From the NCBI GenBank assembly GCA_964631125.1, contig CAZVYN010000028.1, positions 1-46,870 of the forward strand: DNA of 46,870 nt. Reading direction: 5' to 3'. The position numbers and the translations under genes are program-made. Shown in pieces: positions 9,267 through 17,055 of the stretch. The stretch's first letter is position 1. Every line of letters starts with the position of its first letter. Origin of the DNA: CAZVYN01 sp964631125 (GTDB lineage Bacteria; Eisenbacteria; RBG-16-71-46; CAIMUX01). Under the pieces are notes generated by a model. The model was not told the origin of the DNA. It worked only from the letters and a program-made list of their open reading frames with translations, and made no database searches.

Positions 9267-10178
9267 TCAGGCCCCCGCGCTCATGCCGCGAACCGTGTCG
9301 ACGAAGATGCGATGGAGCGACGGCTCCATCACCTCGAACCGACGGACGCGCACCTCTCGCACCGCCGCCTCCAGGATCCGTTGCGTCTCGACTCCGGGCG
9401 CCGGCGTCAACTCGGCGTAGCGACCGGTGTCGTCGACGCTCGCGATCAGCGATCGATCGGCGAGGAACTTCGCGACGCCTTCGTACTCGATCTGGATCGA
9501 GTTCGTGCCGTGCTTGCGCCGCACGTCCCCCACCGATCCCTCCAGCACCTTCTTGCCGTGATTGATCAGGCAGATGGCGTCGCAGAGCCGCTCCACCGTG
9601 TCCATCTGGTGGGTGGAGAAGAGGATCGTCGCGCCTTCGCGGTGGACTTCCTGCATGACCTCTTTGACCAGTTCGACATTGACCGGATCGAGGCCCGAGA
9701 ACGGTTCATCGAGAATAAGGACGTCGGGGCGATGCAGGATGGTCGCGATGAACTGCACCTTCTGGCCCATCCCTTTGGAGAGCGCCTCCAACTTGGCGTC
9801 GGCGAAGGCGGTCAGGTCGAAGCGCTGGAACCAGTAGTCGGACCGCTTGCGCGCTTCGGCCGAGTCCATCCCGCGCAGGCGAGCGATGTAGAGGACCAGC
9901 TCGCGCACCTTCATCTTCCGATAGAGTCCGCGCTCCTCGGGCAGGTAGGAGATCCGCTTCCGACGCATCTCCGGGTCGTCTTCGCCGAAGACGAGGATCC
10001 GACCGGCGTCCGGTCGGATGATGTCGAGGATCATCCGGATCGTGGTCGTCTTGCCCGCGCCGTTGGGGCCGAGCAGTCCGTAGACCGACCCCTGCGGCAC
10101 CGCCAGGTGGAGCGTGTCGACGGCGCGCACCTGGTCGTAGGTCTTCTCGATCCCGTCGAGCAACAGCGCGTCAGCCAT
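9267..10178 (-). CDS. ABC transporter ATP-binding protein, NatA-like
   Basis: The ATG at 10178 is preceded by GAGGAG on the minus strand, and the frame upstream of it lacks family similarity. The 303-residue protein has Walker A GPNGAGKTT (37-45), a signature loop LSKGMGQK (133-140, SKG in place of the canonical SGG, common in this subfamily), Walker B VLILDEP (153-159) and the switch histidine in FSTHQ. The C-terminal 80 residues match the extra domain (DUF4162-like) of NatA/YhaQ-type exporters. It should power the permease whose gene starts 4 bp downstream. The 102-bp gap upstream is shared with the divergent aminotransferase gene. Confidence 0.9.
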   Translation of the reverse strand: MADALLLDGIEKTYDQVRAVDTLHLAVPQGSVYGLLGPNGAGKTTTIRMILDIIRPDAGRILVFGEDDPEMRRKRISYLPEERGLYRKMKVRELVLYIARLRGMDSAEARKRSDYWFQRFDLTAFADAKLEALSKGMGQKVQFIATILHRPDVLILDEPFSGLDPVNVELVKEVMQEVHREGATILFSTHQMDTVERLCDAICLINHGKKVLEGSVGDVRRKHGTNSIQIEYEGVAKFLADRSLIASVDDTGRYAELTPAPGVETQRILEAAVREVRVRRFEVMEPSLHRIFVDTVRGMSAGA

Positions 10179-10280
10179 GGTCTCCTCGCATCGGCGACGG
10201 CGCCGCATCTTCAGGTCCCTGAGCGGGAGCAATCGATAGCCGAGCGACGAGCGCGCGGCAAGGGACGGTATCATCCGGCG

Positions 10281-11516
10281 GTGACAATCGAGCGCTCCCC
10301 ACACTTCTCGCGACGCACCGCCTGGCCGTCCGAATCGAACCGATGGAGCGAACTCCGTCGTCTCTGCGAGATCGAGGGCCGGCCTCTCGTCGATCTGACG
10401 CTCTCCAATCCGACGCGCGTCGGTCTGCCCCCCGTCGACGATCTCTCGAGAGGCGCGCTGGCCGACCCGCGCGGATGGATCTACGAGCCGGTCGCGCGTG
10501 GCTCGGCGGAGGCGCGGGCGGCGATCGCCGCCGAGGTCTCCGGCGAACTCTCCGGCCCAGTCTCCGGCCCAGTCTCCGGCAGAGTCTCCGGCGACGACTT
10601 CGTCCTCTGTGCGAGTACGAGCGAGGCGTACGGCTGGCTCTTCAAGCTGCTCTGTGAGCGCGGGGATCAGGTGCTCGTCCCGCGGCCCAGCTATCCCCTG
10701 CTCGAATTCCTGGCTGAGCTCGAAGAGGTCGAGCTGGTGAGTTATCCCCTCGTCTACGAAGGCGGGTGGAGCGTCGATCTCGACGCGCTCTCTTCACTCG
10801 TCGGTCCGCGCACGCGGGCCATCATCGCCATCCATCCGAACAATCCGACGGGGCATCTCGTCGGGCCCGGGGACGCCGCCGGGCTGCAGGAGCTGGCGAC
10901 GACACACGGGCTCTCCGTGATCTCGGACGAGGTGTTTCTCGACTATCTCTGGCGCGCGGACTCGCCCGCCGAGCGTCCGAGGGGCTCACTGGCCGAAGGT
11001 TCGCCGCCCGCGCTCACCTTCGCGCTGGACGGACTCTCCAAGTCGGCGGGGCTCCCTCAGCTCAAGCTGGGCTGGATCCGCGTGAGCGGCCCTCAGCCTT
11101 CGAAGCGCGAGGCACTGCGTCGACTGGACTTCATCGCCGACACCTATCTCTCGGTCAACGCTCCCGTGCAGGTCGCCTTGCCGCGGATCCTGGCCCATCG
11201 CCATGTGACGGCGGAAGCGCTGCGCGAGCGCTGTCGCTCGAATCTGGCGCTCCTCGATCGAGCGGTCTCGCGCGACGCACTCATCACTCGGCTGGTGGGC
11301 GACGGCGGCTGGTCGGCGGTCTTGCGGGTTCCCGCCACGCGCAGCGACGAGACGTGGGCGCTCGAACTGATGGATCTGGCCGGCGTGGTCGTCCATCCGG
11401 GAGAGTTCTACGGCTTCGATCAAGGCGCCCACCTCGTGCTGAGCCTGATCGGCGAGTCGAACCAATTCGAGGAGGGCATCGCGCGGCTGGTCGGCCATGT
11501 CCTCGCGCGGTCGTAA
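10281..11516 (+). CDS. class I/II PLP-dependent aminotransferase
   Basis: A 411-residue fold-type I enzyme. It has the N-terminal FSRRTAW and LSNPT blocks, PNNPTG (186-191, substrate and cofactor contacts), SDEVFLDY with D216 for the pyridine nitrogen, and LSKSAGLPQLKLGW with K254 as the cofactor lysine. The conserved C-terminal arginine region aligns less clearly. The start is placed at GTG 10281, just before the first conserved block. No strong ribosome site is seen; AAGGGA lies too far upstream. The amino-acid substrate cannot be deduced. A 12-bp tandem repeat adds SG-containing tetrads at about 87-105, probably in a surface loop. A possible upstream start of the sigma factor gene would overlap its end. 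Confidence 0.88.
   Translation: MTIERSPHFSRRTAWPSESNRWSELRRLCEIEGRPLVDLTLSNPTRVGLPPVDDLSRGALADPRGWIYEPVARGSAEARAAIAAEVSGELSGPVSGPVSGRVSGDDFVLCASTSEAYGWLFKLLCERGDQVLVPRPSYPLLEFLAELEEVELVSYPLVYEGGWSVDLDALSSLVGPRTRAIIAIHPNNPTGHLVGPGDAAGLQELATTHGLSVISDEVFLDYLWRADSPAERPRGSLAEGSPPALTFALDGLSKSAGLPQLKLGWIRVSGPQPSKREALRRLDFIADTYLSVNAPVQVALPRILAHRHVTAEALRERCRSNLALLDRAVSRDALITRLVGDGGWSAVLRVPATRSDETWALELMDLAGVVVHPGEFYGFDQGAHLVLSLIGESNQFEEGIARLVGHVLARS
10536..10595 (+). repeat. 12-bp tandem repeat (5 copies) inside aminotransferase gene
   Basis: Five adjacent 12-base units share the core TCTCCGGC. They encode successive tetrapeptides of the type V/L-S-G-x. The two central units are nearly identical and the outer ones differ by one to four bases. 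The unit length preserves frame, so copy number could vary without truncating the enzyme. Confidence 0.85.
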
Positions 11517-11529
11517 TGCGGCCCGTTCC

Positions 11530-12171
11530 ATGGATCCCGACACCAAGATCGGCGGCGTGGGCGGGCGTTTCCCGGCGACCCGCGCCTCGGCCGTCCTCGG
11601 AGTGCGCTCGCATGACCCGAGCGAGCGCGAGCGCGCCCTCGACACGCTCGTAGCGGCGTACTGGAAGCCGGTCTACACCCACCTGCGGTTGCGCTGGCGG
11701 CTCGACAACGAGGACGCGAAGGATCTCACGCAGGGGTTCTTCGCGCGCGCGCTGGAGCAGGAGTCGCTCGCCGGCTACGAGCCGTCGCGCGGGACCTTCC
11801 GGACGTTTCTGCGGGTCTGCGTCGATCGATTCGCCGCCAACGAGCACGTCGCGGGAAAGAGACTGAAGCGCGGCGGCGGCGCGGAGCATCTCTCGCTCGA
11901 CTTCGACGCGGCGGAGCTCGAGCTCGCCGCCGGACGCACGCTCGCGCTCGACCTGTTTCGTTGCTACGACCTGCAGGCGGAGGGACCGGAGCGACGCCCG
12001 ACGTATCAGCAGTTGGCGGAGGAGATGGGAATCACCGTCACGCAGGTGACCAACCATCTCCACGCGATCCGCCAACGACTGCGCGAGATCCTGCTGGCTC
12101 GACTCCGCGCCATCACCGTCGATGAGCGGGAGTTCGAGTCCGAGGCGCGCGCCCTCTTCGGTCCGCGATGA
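11530..12171 (+). CDS. ECF-like RNA polymerase sigma factor with shortened sigma2-sigma4 linker
   Basis: The 213-residue product has a sigma-70 region 2 (about 34-105). Its key segments YWKPVYTHLRLRW, DAKDLTQGFFARAL and GTFRTFLRVCVDRF are the form seen in sigma factors that sit beside Ser/Thr kinases in Planctomycetes and Acidobacteria. Region 4 follows (about 137-185; PTYQQLAEEMGITVTQVTNHL helix-turn-helix). From memory of the family, the stretch between the two domains (about 125-135) is markedly shorter than usual, losing perhaps 30-40 residues before FRCYDL. An ATG at 11497 inside the aminotransferase gene is an alternative start; neither has a clear ribosome site. The stop overlaps the kinase start as ATGA, implying coupled translation. 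Confidence 0.8.
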   Translation: MDPDTKIGGVGGRFPATRASAVLGVRSHDPSERERALDTLVAAYWKPVYTHLRLRWRLDNEDAKDLTQGFFARALEQESLAGYEPSRGTFRTFLRVCVDRFAANEHVAGKRLKRGGGAEHLSLDFDAAELELAAGRTLALDLFRCYDLQAEGPERRPTYQQLAEEMGITVTQVTNHLHAIRQRLREILLARLRAITVDEREFESEARALFGPR

Positions 12172-12881
12172 CCGGCTGGATCCCCGACGCCACGCTCGAG
12201 CACCTTCGCGAGGCGATGCTCTGGCCCGATCTCTCCGCCACTCGTTATCGCGCCCGAGAAGTGATCGATCGCGGCGGGATGGGAATCGTCTTTCTCGCCG
12301 ATGATCTGGAGCTCGAGCGCGAGGTCGCCCTCGAGGTGCTCGACGGCGCTGATCTCACCGACGAGCACCGGGCGCGGATGGTGCGGGAGGCGCGCATCCT
12401 CGCCTCGCTCGAACACCCCGGACTCGTGCCGGTCTACGAAGTCGGCGCGCTCCCCGACGGACGCGTCTACTACGCCATGCAGCGGATACGCGGAGAGCGG
12501 CTCGACCAGGCGATGCTGCGACCGCAGCCGCTTCCCGATCGAGTGCGCCTCTTGGTTCGCATCTGCGAGACGGTCGCCTACGCGCACGCGCGTGGAGAGT
12601 CGGAGCAGATCGGGCCTTGGTCCGACGTCTGCGCGCTGGGCGCGGTGCTGGAATTTCTCCTGACGCCGGAAGGGACCGACGTCCCGCGTCCGTTGGCGGC
12701 GATCGCGGCGCGCGCTCGCGCGGACCACCCGAGCGACCGCTACCGGGGCGCGGCGGAACTGGCGTTCGAGTTCTCGCGCTATCTCGACCGACTGCCGGTC
12801 GCGGCCTATCGCGAGAACCTGCTCGAACGCACGGCGCTGCTCTCGGCGCCCGAGGTGGCGTCGCAGATCGCAGGTCTCTGA
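12168..12881 (+). CDS. degenerate Ser/Thr protein kinase (pseudokinase) lacking the catalytic core
   Basis: The 237 residues align with the bacterial Hanks-type kinases that accompany this sigma factor class. The glycine loop is present (DRGGMGIVFLA, 34-44), as are the alphaC glutamate (E74 in REARILASLEHPGLVPV) and the hinge YYAMQRIRG. The VAIK lysine is replaced by glutamate (E56, VALEVLDG). The chain jumps from YAHARG (138-143) straight to GPWSDVCALGAV (149-160), so the HRD loop, DFG motif and APE segment (about 60 residues) are missing in frame. The membrane helix usual at the C terminus is also absent; the protein stops after YRENLLERTALL. Phosphotransfer should be impossible. It may be a decaying gene or an adaptor that binds the co-translated sigma factor. 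Confidence 0.82.
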   Translation: MTGWIPDATLEHLREAMLWPDLSATRYRAREVIDRGGMGIVFLADDLELEREVALEVLDGADLTDEHRARMVREARILASLEHPGLVPVYEVGALPDGRVYYAMQRIRGERLDQAMLRPQPLPDRVRLLVRICETVAYAHARGESEQIGPWSDVCALGAVLEFLLTPEGTDVPRPLAAIAARARADHPSDRYRGAAELAFEFSRYLDRLPVAAYRENLLERTALLSAPEVASQIAGL

Positions 12882-12927
12882 TCCTCCGCCAAGTAGATCA
12901 GGTAGATCCGCTCGAGGATCCGAGTTC

Positions 12928-14826
12928 TCACCGTGGACCCGCGCCGGGCTGGAACGGCCCGCTCGCGGGTTCCGCGTTTCCACGGCGCGCGCGCAAACGC
13001 TCGAGCCTATCGCGCAGGAAGTCGTTCTCGGGAGCGGTGGCGAGCGCTCGCTCCAGCACCAAGAGGAACCGCTCGGGATCACGCGCCATCCAGTCGGCTT
13101 CCACCTCGGTCGCGAGGTCGTGGCTGAGCGAGACGTTCACGTCCGCGCCCGGTTCGGCCGGCGTCATCCGTGCGAGTTGCAGGAACTGCCAACCGGCTTG
13201 ATACGCCTCCGCCATCCGGAAGAACGCCGAACCGAGGTTGTTCCTCGCCTTGCGGTCGTCGGGATGCGCGGCCAACACACGCTCGAACAGCGGCAACGCC
13301 TCGGCGTGGCGTCCGGACTCGACCAACACTCCTCCGAGATTGTTGGTCGCCTCCAGGTTCTCGGGATCGAGCTCTAGCGCGCGACGGTAGTGCGCTTCCG
13401 CCTCCGCCGGGCGTCCTTCGATCTGACGCTGATAGCCGAGGTCGACATAGGCGTCGGCGTTCCATTCCTTCGGCGGCGCCCCCAGGCCGAGGTTCGAAAG
13501 GAGGATCGCCCCGATGAACGTCGCGATCGGCGCGAGCGTGCGCAGCGAGGTCAGACTCAATCGCTCGTGGCGCGCTTCCACCACGCGTGCGATGGCGAAA
13601 CCGGCCAGGATCGCGAGGAACGGCGTGGCCGGCAGTCGATACCGACCGGTGACGAAGTACGCGATCGTCACCGCCGCGAGCGCCGCCACGATGAGCGCCG
13701 GCCGAAGCGCCGCCCGCCGCGTTTCCGCATTCGGCCAGGCCAACACGAGTCCGGTCGCGGCCATCGGGAAGAGCAGGCCGAAGGGAAACGCCACGCCGCT
13801 CACCCAGAGAAGCGCGCGCAAGAGCGACGATCGCTCCGCCCAGGGATAGAGCTCTTGGTTGCGCAGTAGCTCGACGCCCTGGATCCACTGCAGCGACTTG
13901 CGCGCGAAGAGCGACATCGCGTCCAACGGCGCCGACTTCATCCAGCCGAGCGCCTTGCGATAGAAATAGTCCGACTGTGCGGCGTATCCGCTCGCGCCGT
14001 GGGCGAACGGCTCCGCGGTCAACGCCAGCCAACCGCGTCCCGGGCGAATCGCCACGGTTTGCTCGACCTGCGGGTTGTTGCCGAGCCAGAAGTTGATCCC
14101 GCCGTTGTACGAGATCGGAATCCACTCGCCACTGACGCCGAAGTTGTGCGCGGCGACGAGCGCAATCGGCGTCAGTAGACCGGCGAGGAAGAGTCCCGCC
14201 AGAGGAGCCCGCAGACGACGTAGGCCGGCCACCCAGACCAAGAGAATCGGAGCGACCACCAAGAGTTGCGCCACGGTGATGCCGGCCAGCCCCAGAGAGG
14301 CGCCGCCCGCGAGCGCGGCCCTCGGAGAGGCTCGGCCGGTCGCGAACCAGACGGCCAACAGGAGCAAGAAGATCCCGAGCGTGACGTTGAGGAGCTGCAG
14401 CGCTTCGACGTAGAGCGGTCCGGACACGACGATCCATCCCCACGCCGCCCAGGCGGCGACGGGGCCGAACCATCTTCGCGCCAAGAGATGCGTGAGCGCG
14501 GCGATTCCGCCCAACAGCGCAATCTGGACGAGCCGCGCGGCCTCCGGCTGGGGGCCGAAGAGTCGATAGAGCAGCGAGAGGAAGAGCGAGTAGCCGGGCG
14601 GTTGCCAGAACGGGCCGTCGGCTTCGAATACGCCGCCGGCCATCGCGACCCCTTGATCGTGCGCCGTGCGCGCATCGACCACCAGCAACTCATAGAACGG
14701 ATCCTGCTGCAGATCGCTCCGGACGATGAGCGCGCAGACGATCGGCAGTCCGATGAGCATCGCGATCCGCGCGATTCGGGGCCAAGAAAGCGACGCGCCC
14801 GCGGGTCGACCCGCCGCTCGCTTCAC
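12928..14826 (-). CDS. GT-C (family 39-like) membrane glycosyltransferase fused to C-terminal TPR domain
   Basis: The GTG at 14826 has GGAGGG ten bases upstream and starts 7 bases after the stop of the small regulator gene. An ATG at 14889 would overlap that gene. The 632-residue product has one membrane helix near the N terminus, then a loop with VDARTAHD and FWQPPGYSLFLSLLYRLFG. This is the acidic, polar first loop typical of GT39/PMT and ArnT-like lipid-linked sugar transferases. About ten more helices run to residue 445. Residues about 453-545 hold tandem TPR units (AEAHYRRALELDPENLEATNNLG, split here by the fold), and a soluble tail follows. It probably transfers sugar outside the membrane, with the TPR part recruiting partners. 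It is third in a likely SPFH operon. Confidence 0.8.
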   Translation of the reverse strand: MKRAAGRPAGASLSWPRIARIAMLIGLPIVCALIVRSDLQQDPFYELLVVDARTAHDQGVAMAGGVFEADGPFWQPPGYSLFLSLLYRLFGPQPEAARLVQIALLGGIAALTHLLARRWFGPVAAWAAWGWIVVSGPLYVEALQLLNVTLGIFLLLLAVWFATGRASPRAALAGGASLGLAGITVAQLLVVAPILLVWVAGLRRLRAPLAGLFLAGLLTPIALVAAHNFGVSGEWIPISYNGGINFWLGNNPQVEQTVAIRPGRGWLALTAEPFAHGASGYAAQSDYFYRKALGWMKSAPLDAMSLFARKSLQWIQGVELLRNQELYPWAERSSLLRALLWVSGVAFPFGLLFPMAATGLVLAWPNAETRRAALRPALIVAALAAVTIAYFVTGRYRLPATPFLAILAGFAIARVVEARHERLSLTSLRTLAPIATFIGAILLSNLGLGAPPKEWNADAYVDLGYQRQIEGRPAEAEAHYRRALELDPENLEATNNLGGVLVESGRHAEALPLFERVLAAHPDDRKARNNLGSAFFRMAEAYQAGWQFLQLARMTPAEPGADVNVSLSHDLATEVEADWMARDPERFLLVLERALATAPENDFLRDRLERLRARRGNAEPASGPFQPGAGPR

Positions 14827-14833
14827 CAGATCT

Positions 14834-15013
14834 CTACCCTCCGCCGCGCTTCGGGCGCGGCTCGCTCCCAGCCTTCTTCCGCTGCGCAACGGCCTGGGCG
14901 AGAAGGTACTCGATCTGGCCGTTCACGCTGCGGAACTCGTCCTCGGCCCACCGACGCAACGCCTCGTACAGCGCGGGATCCAGGCGCAGGGGGAAGCTCT
15001 TCCGTTCGGCCAT
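14834..15013 (-). CDS. Arc-type ribbon-helix-helix DNA-binding protein, 59 residues
   Basis: A short complete gene between the SPFH and glycosyltransferase genes. It begins with ATG at 15013, 18 bp after the SPFH stop, and ends with TAG 7 bases before the GTG of the next gene. The protein opens MAERKSFPLRLDPALYEAL, a beta strand with alternating polar residues (KSFPLRL) followed by helix A. Helix B is SVNGQIEYLLAQAV, the standard ribbon-helix-helix layout with an S-x-N-G/S turn. A basic Gly-rich tail (about 45-59) follows. The family binds DNA as dimers, often autoregulating as antitoxins or repressors. No toxin is seen nearby. It likely controls this operon, perhaps through the TGATAT boxes upstream of the SPFH gene. 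Confidence 0.85.
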   Translation of the reverse strand: MAERKSFPLRLDPALYEALRRWAEDEFRSVNGQIEYLLAQAVAQRKKAGSEPRPKRGGG

Positions 15014-15031
15014 CGTTCCCGTCCCTGGGTC

Positions 15032-15826
15032 CTAGTGGTAGAGAGTTCCCGTGTTGATGACGGGGCGTGCGCCGGTCTCGCTGCAGAGCACGACGAGCAG
15101 ATTCGAGACCATGGCGGCCCTGCGCTCGTCATCGAGCGTGACCAACTTGCTCTTGGAGAGTTCCTCCAGCGCATGTTCGACCATGCCGACCGCCCCTTCG
15201 ACGATCGTGGTCCGCGCCGCAACCACGGCCGAAGCCTGCTGACGACGGAGCATCTCACCGGCGATTTCGGGCGCGTACGACAGGTCCTTCAGTCGAGCCT
15301 CGATCACCTCCACCCCCGCGGGGCGCACGCGATCCTGGATCTCGGTTTGGAGGTGGAGATTCAACTCGTCGGCCGCGTCGTACGGATAAGACGAGGCCAG
15401 GTGGCGCACCGCCGTCTCGCTCTGCAGATTCACATACTGCGTGTAGTCGTCGACATCGAAGCTCGCGTGCGCCGTCTCACGCACGCGCCAGACCACGACG
15501 GCCGCGATCTCGATCGGATTGCCGATGCGGTCGTTCACCTTCAGCTTCTCGCCGTTGAGCGTCCGCGCGCGGAGGGAGATCCGCTTCTTGGTCGCGAACG
15601 GGTTCGTCCCCCAAAAACCGTTGCGCAGCGCGGTTCCGCGGTAGTCGCCGGCGAGGGTGATGACCGTGGCCTCATTCGGCGCATTGACGAAGAAGCCCGC
15701 GATCGCGGTGGTCACCGCGAGCAGGGTCACGATTCCGCCGATCAAACGCGTGAGGTCGCTCGCGCGGATACCGCTCGCCAACCAGAACGTGCCGGCGGCG
15801 AAGAAGACCAAGACCAGGACCAACAT
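15032..15826 (-). CDS. SPFH/band 7 domain protein
   Basis: The 264-residue protein has two N-terminal membrane segments (about 2-18 and 28-47). The SPFH/prohibitin domain follows, beginning NAPNEATVITLAGDYRGT, with KVNDRIGNPIEIAAVVVWRV and the alpha-helical VEVIEARLKDLSYAPEIA region, in which the long helix is short. The start is ATG 15826; a TTG one codon earlier is possible. SPFH proteins form membrane-bound rings and scaffold microdomains. This one differs from the stomatin/QmcA type encoded at 38.8 kb: it has no NfeD partner. Instead it is followed by the ribbon-helix-helix gene and a glycosyltransferase in the same orientation, with 18- and 7-bp gaps. That argues for one transcript. Confidence 0.88.
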   Translation of the reverse strand: MLVLVLVFFAAGTFWLASGIRASDLTRLIGGIVTLLAVTTAIAGFFVNAPNEATVITLAGDYRGTALRNGFWGTNPFATKKRISLRARTLNGEKLKVNDRIGNPIEIAAVVVWRVRETAHASFDVDDYTQYVNLQSETAVRHLASSYPYDAADELNLHLQTEIQDRVRPAGVEVIEARLKDLSYAPEIAGEMLRRQQASAVVAARTTIVEGAVGMVEHALEELSKSKLVTLDDERRAAMVSNLLVVLCSETGARPVINTGTLYH

Positions 15827-15946
15827 CAACCATCCCGAGCGTGGTCCGGCGGGACGTTCTCGACTGACGCGTTCGTGCTGGATCGATCCTCCTCTCGGCC
15901 GCTCTCATCCGGGCGAACGCCCGGCCTCCGATCGCGGCCGGATTGA

Positions 15947-15963
15947 TGATATCACTATGATAT
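15947..15963. promoter_or_regulatory. TGATAT boxes in AT-rich SPFH/fabH divergent spacer (candidate RHH operator)
   Basis: In an otherwise GC-rich window, the stretch of about 15942-15998 is strongly AT-rich. It contains the 8-bp palindrome TGATATCA (15947-15954), then CTA, then TGATAT (15958-15963). This gives TGATAT as direct repeats 11 bases apart and also a 6-bp inverted repeat (ATATCA/TGATAT). A further TTTGATG follows. Ribbon-helix-helix proteins typically bind such short paired boxes. TATGAT (plus strand, 15956) and TATCAT (minus strand) resemble -10 hexamers, but no well-spaced -35 was found. The site lies between the divergent SPFH operon and fabH. Binding by the small regulator is inferred. 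Confidence 0.45.
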
Positions 15964-16062
15964 TTATTTGATGCAACAACGATTTCACGAAAATTGGTCT
16001 TCTCCGGCGGGTGGTGACCCAGAGTCGCACTCGTTACACTCCGTCGAGACCGAGGAGGACGA

Positions 16063-17055
16063 ATGCGGGCGAAGATCGCGGGAGTCGGCCACTACGTGCC
16101 GGAGCGGGTGGTGACGAACCATGACCTCGAGAAACTCATGGACACCAGCGACGCCTGGATCGTCGAGCGCACCGGAATCCAAGAACGGCGCTACGTCGAA
16201 CCGGGGCTCGGCACATCGGAGATGGGATTTCGCGCGGCGCAGGCGGCGCTGCGCAATGCTGGACTTGCGGCCGACGATCTAGACTTCATCATCTTCGCGA
16301 CGCTCTCCCCCGACTACATGTTCCCGGGCTGCGGCGTGTTGCTCCAGGAAAAGCTCGGTGGCGGGACGATCGGCGCGCTCGACGTGCGTACGCAGTGCAC
16401 CGGCTTCGTCTACTCGCTCTCGATCGCCGACGCCTACATCCGCGCGGGGGTCTACCGGCGAATCCTCATCGTCGGCGCCGAGACACAGTCGATGGGACTC
16501 GATTTCACCACCGCCGGGCGCGACATGGCGGTGATCTTCGCCGACGGCGCCGGCGCCGCCGTGGTGGTCGCGGGAGATGACGAGGGTCCCGGTCTCCTCG
16601 CCACCGTCTTGCACTCCGAGGGCCGCTACGCGCGCGAACTCTGGATGGAGGTCCCGACCTGCCTCCAACCGTCGTCCGAGATGCCGAAGCTGATCACCGA
16701 GGGACGGCACTTCCCGCGCATGAACGGACGCGAGGTCTTCAAGCACGCGACGCGTCGGTTCATCGAGGCGATCGACGAAGTGCTGGAGCGAATCGGCGCC
16801 ACGCGAGACGACATCGCGTTGATCGTTCCTCACCAGGCGAACAAGCGGATCTCGGACGCCGTGGCAGAGCGCTTGGGATTGCCGACGGAGCGGATCGTCG
16901 TCAACGTCCACAAGTACGGCAACACGACCGCCGCGTCGATTCCGATCGCGCTGAGCGAAGCGGTGGCCGACGGTCGGGTGAAAACGGGCGACCTCGTCAT
17001 CTTGGTCGCGTTCGGCTCCGGGTTCACCTGGGGCGCCACCGCCGTCCGCTGGTGA
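16063..17055 (+). CDS. fabH: 3-oxoacyl-ACP synthase III (beta-ketoacyl-ACP synthase III)
   Basis: The 330-residue thiolase-fold enzyme starts with ATG 16063 behind GAGGAGGA. It carries the full KAS III triad: C112 in TQCTGFVYSL, H257 in PHQANKRI and N287 in KYGNTTAASIP. The end GSGFTWGATAVRW is also typical. It condenses an acyl-CoA starter with malonyl-ACP to begin fatty acid synthesis. The rest of the fab cluster (plsX, fabD, acpP) is absent here. Because paralogues also act in polyketide or hydrocarbon synthesis, the assignment to primary fatty acid synthesis is likely but not certain. Its stop overlaps the next start as GTGA, coupling it to a copper-type ATPase, an unusual pairing. Confidence 0.92.
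   Translation: MRAKIAGVGHYVPERVVTNHDLEKLMDTSDAWIVERTGIQERRYVEPGLGTSEMGFRAAQAALRNAGLAADDLDFIIFATLSPDYMFPGCGVLLQEKLGGGTIGALDVRTQCTGFVYSLSIADAYIRAGVYRRILIVGAETQSMGLDFTTAGRDMAVIFADGAGAAVVVAGDDEGPGLLATVLHSEGRYARELWMEVPTCLQPSSEMPKLITEGRHFPRMNGREVFKHATRRFIEAIDEVLERIGATRDDIALIVPHQANKRISDAVAERLGLPTERIVVNVHKYGNTTAASIPIALSEAVADGRVKTGDLVILVAFGSGFTWGATAVRW

Noticed and set aside
8946..10280. Upstream extension of the aminotransferase frame over the ABC ATPase genes
   Set aside because: The extension is antisense to a convincing NatAB operon and has no family similarity. Homology starts just after GTG 10281.
12168..12881. Frameshift explanation for the short kinase
   Set aside because: The missing segment is not found in another frame nearby. 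The two flanking parts join in one frame with only a few intervening residues, so it is an in-frame deletion rather than a sequencing frameshift.
14834..15013. Type II toxin-antitoxin locus
   Set aside because: The small RHH protein looks like an antitoxin, but its neighbours are an SPFH protein and a glycosyltransferase. No toxin-sized gene adjoins it.
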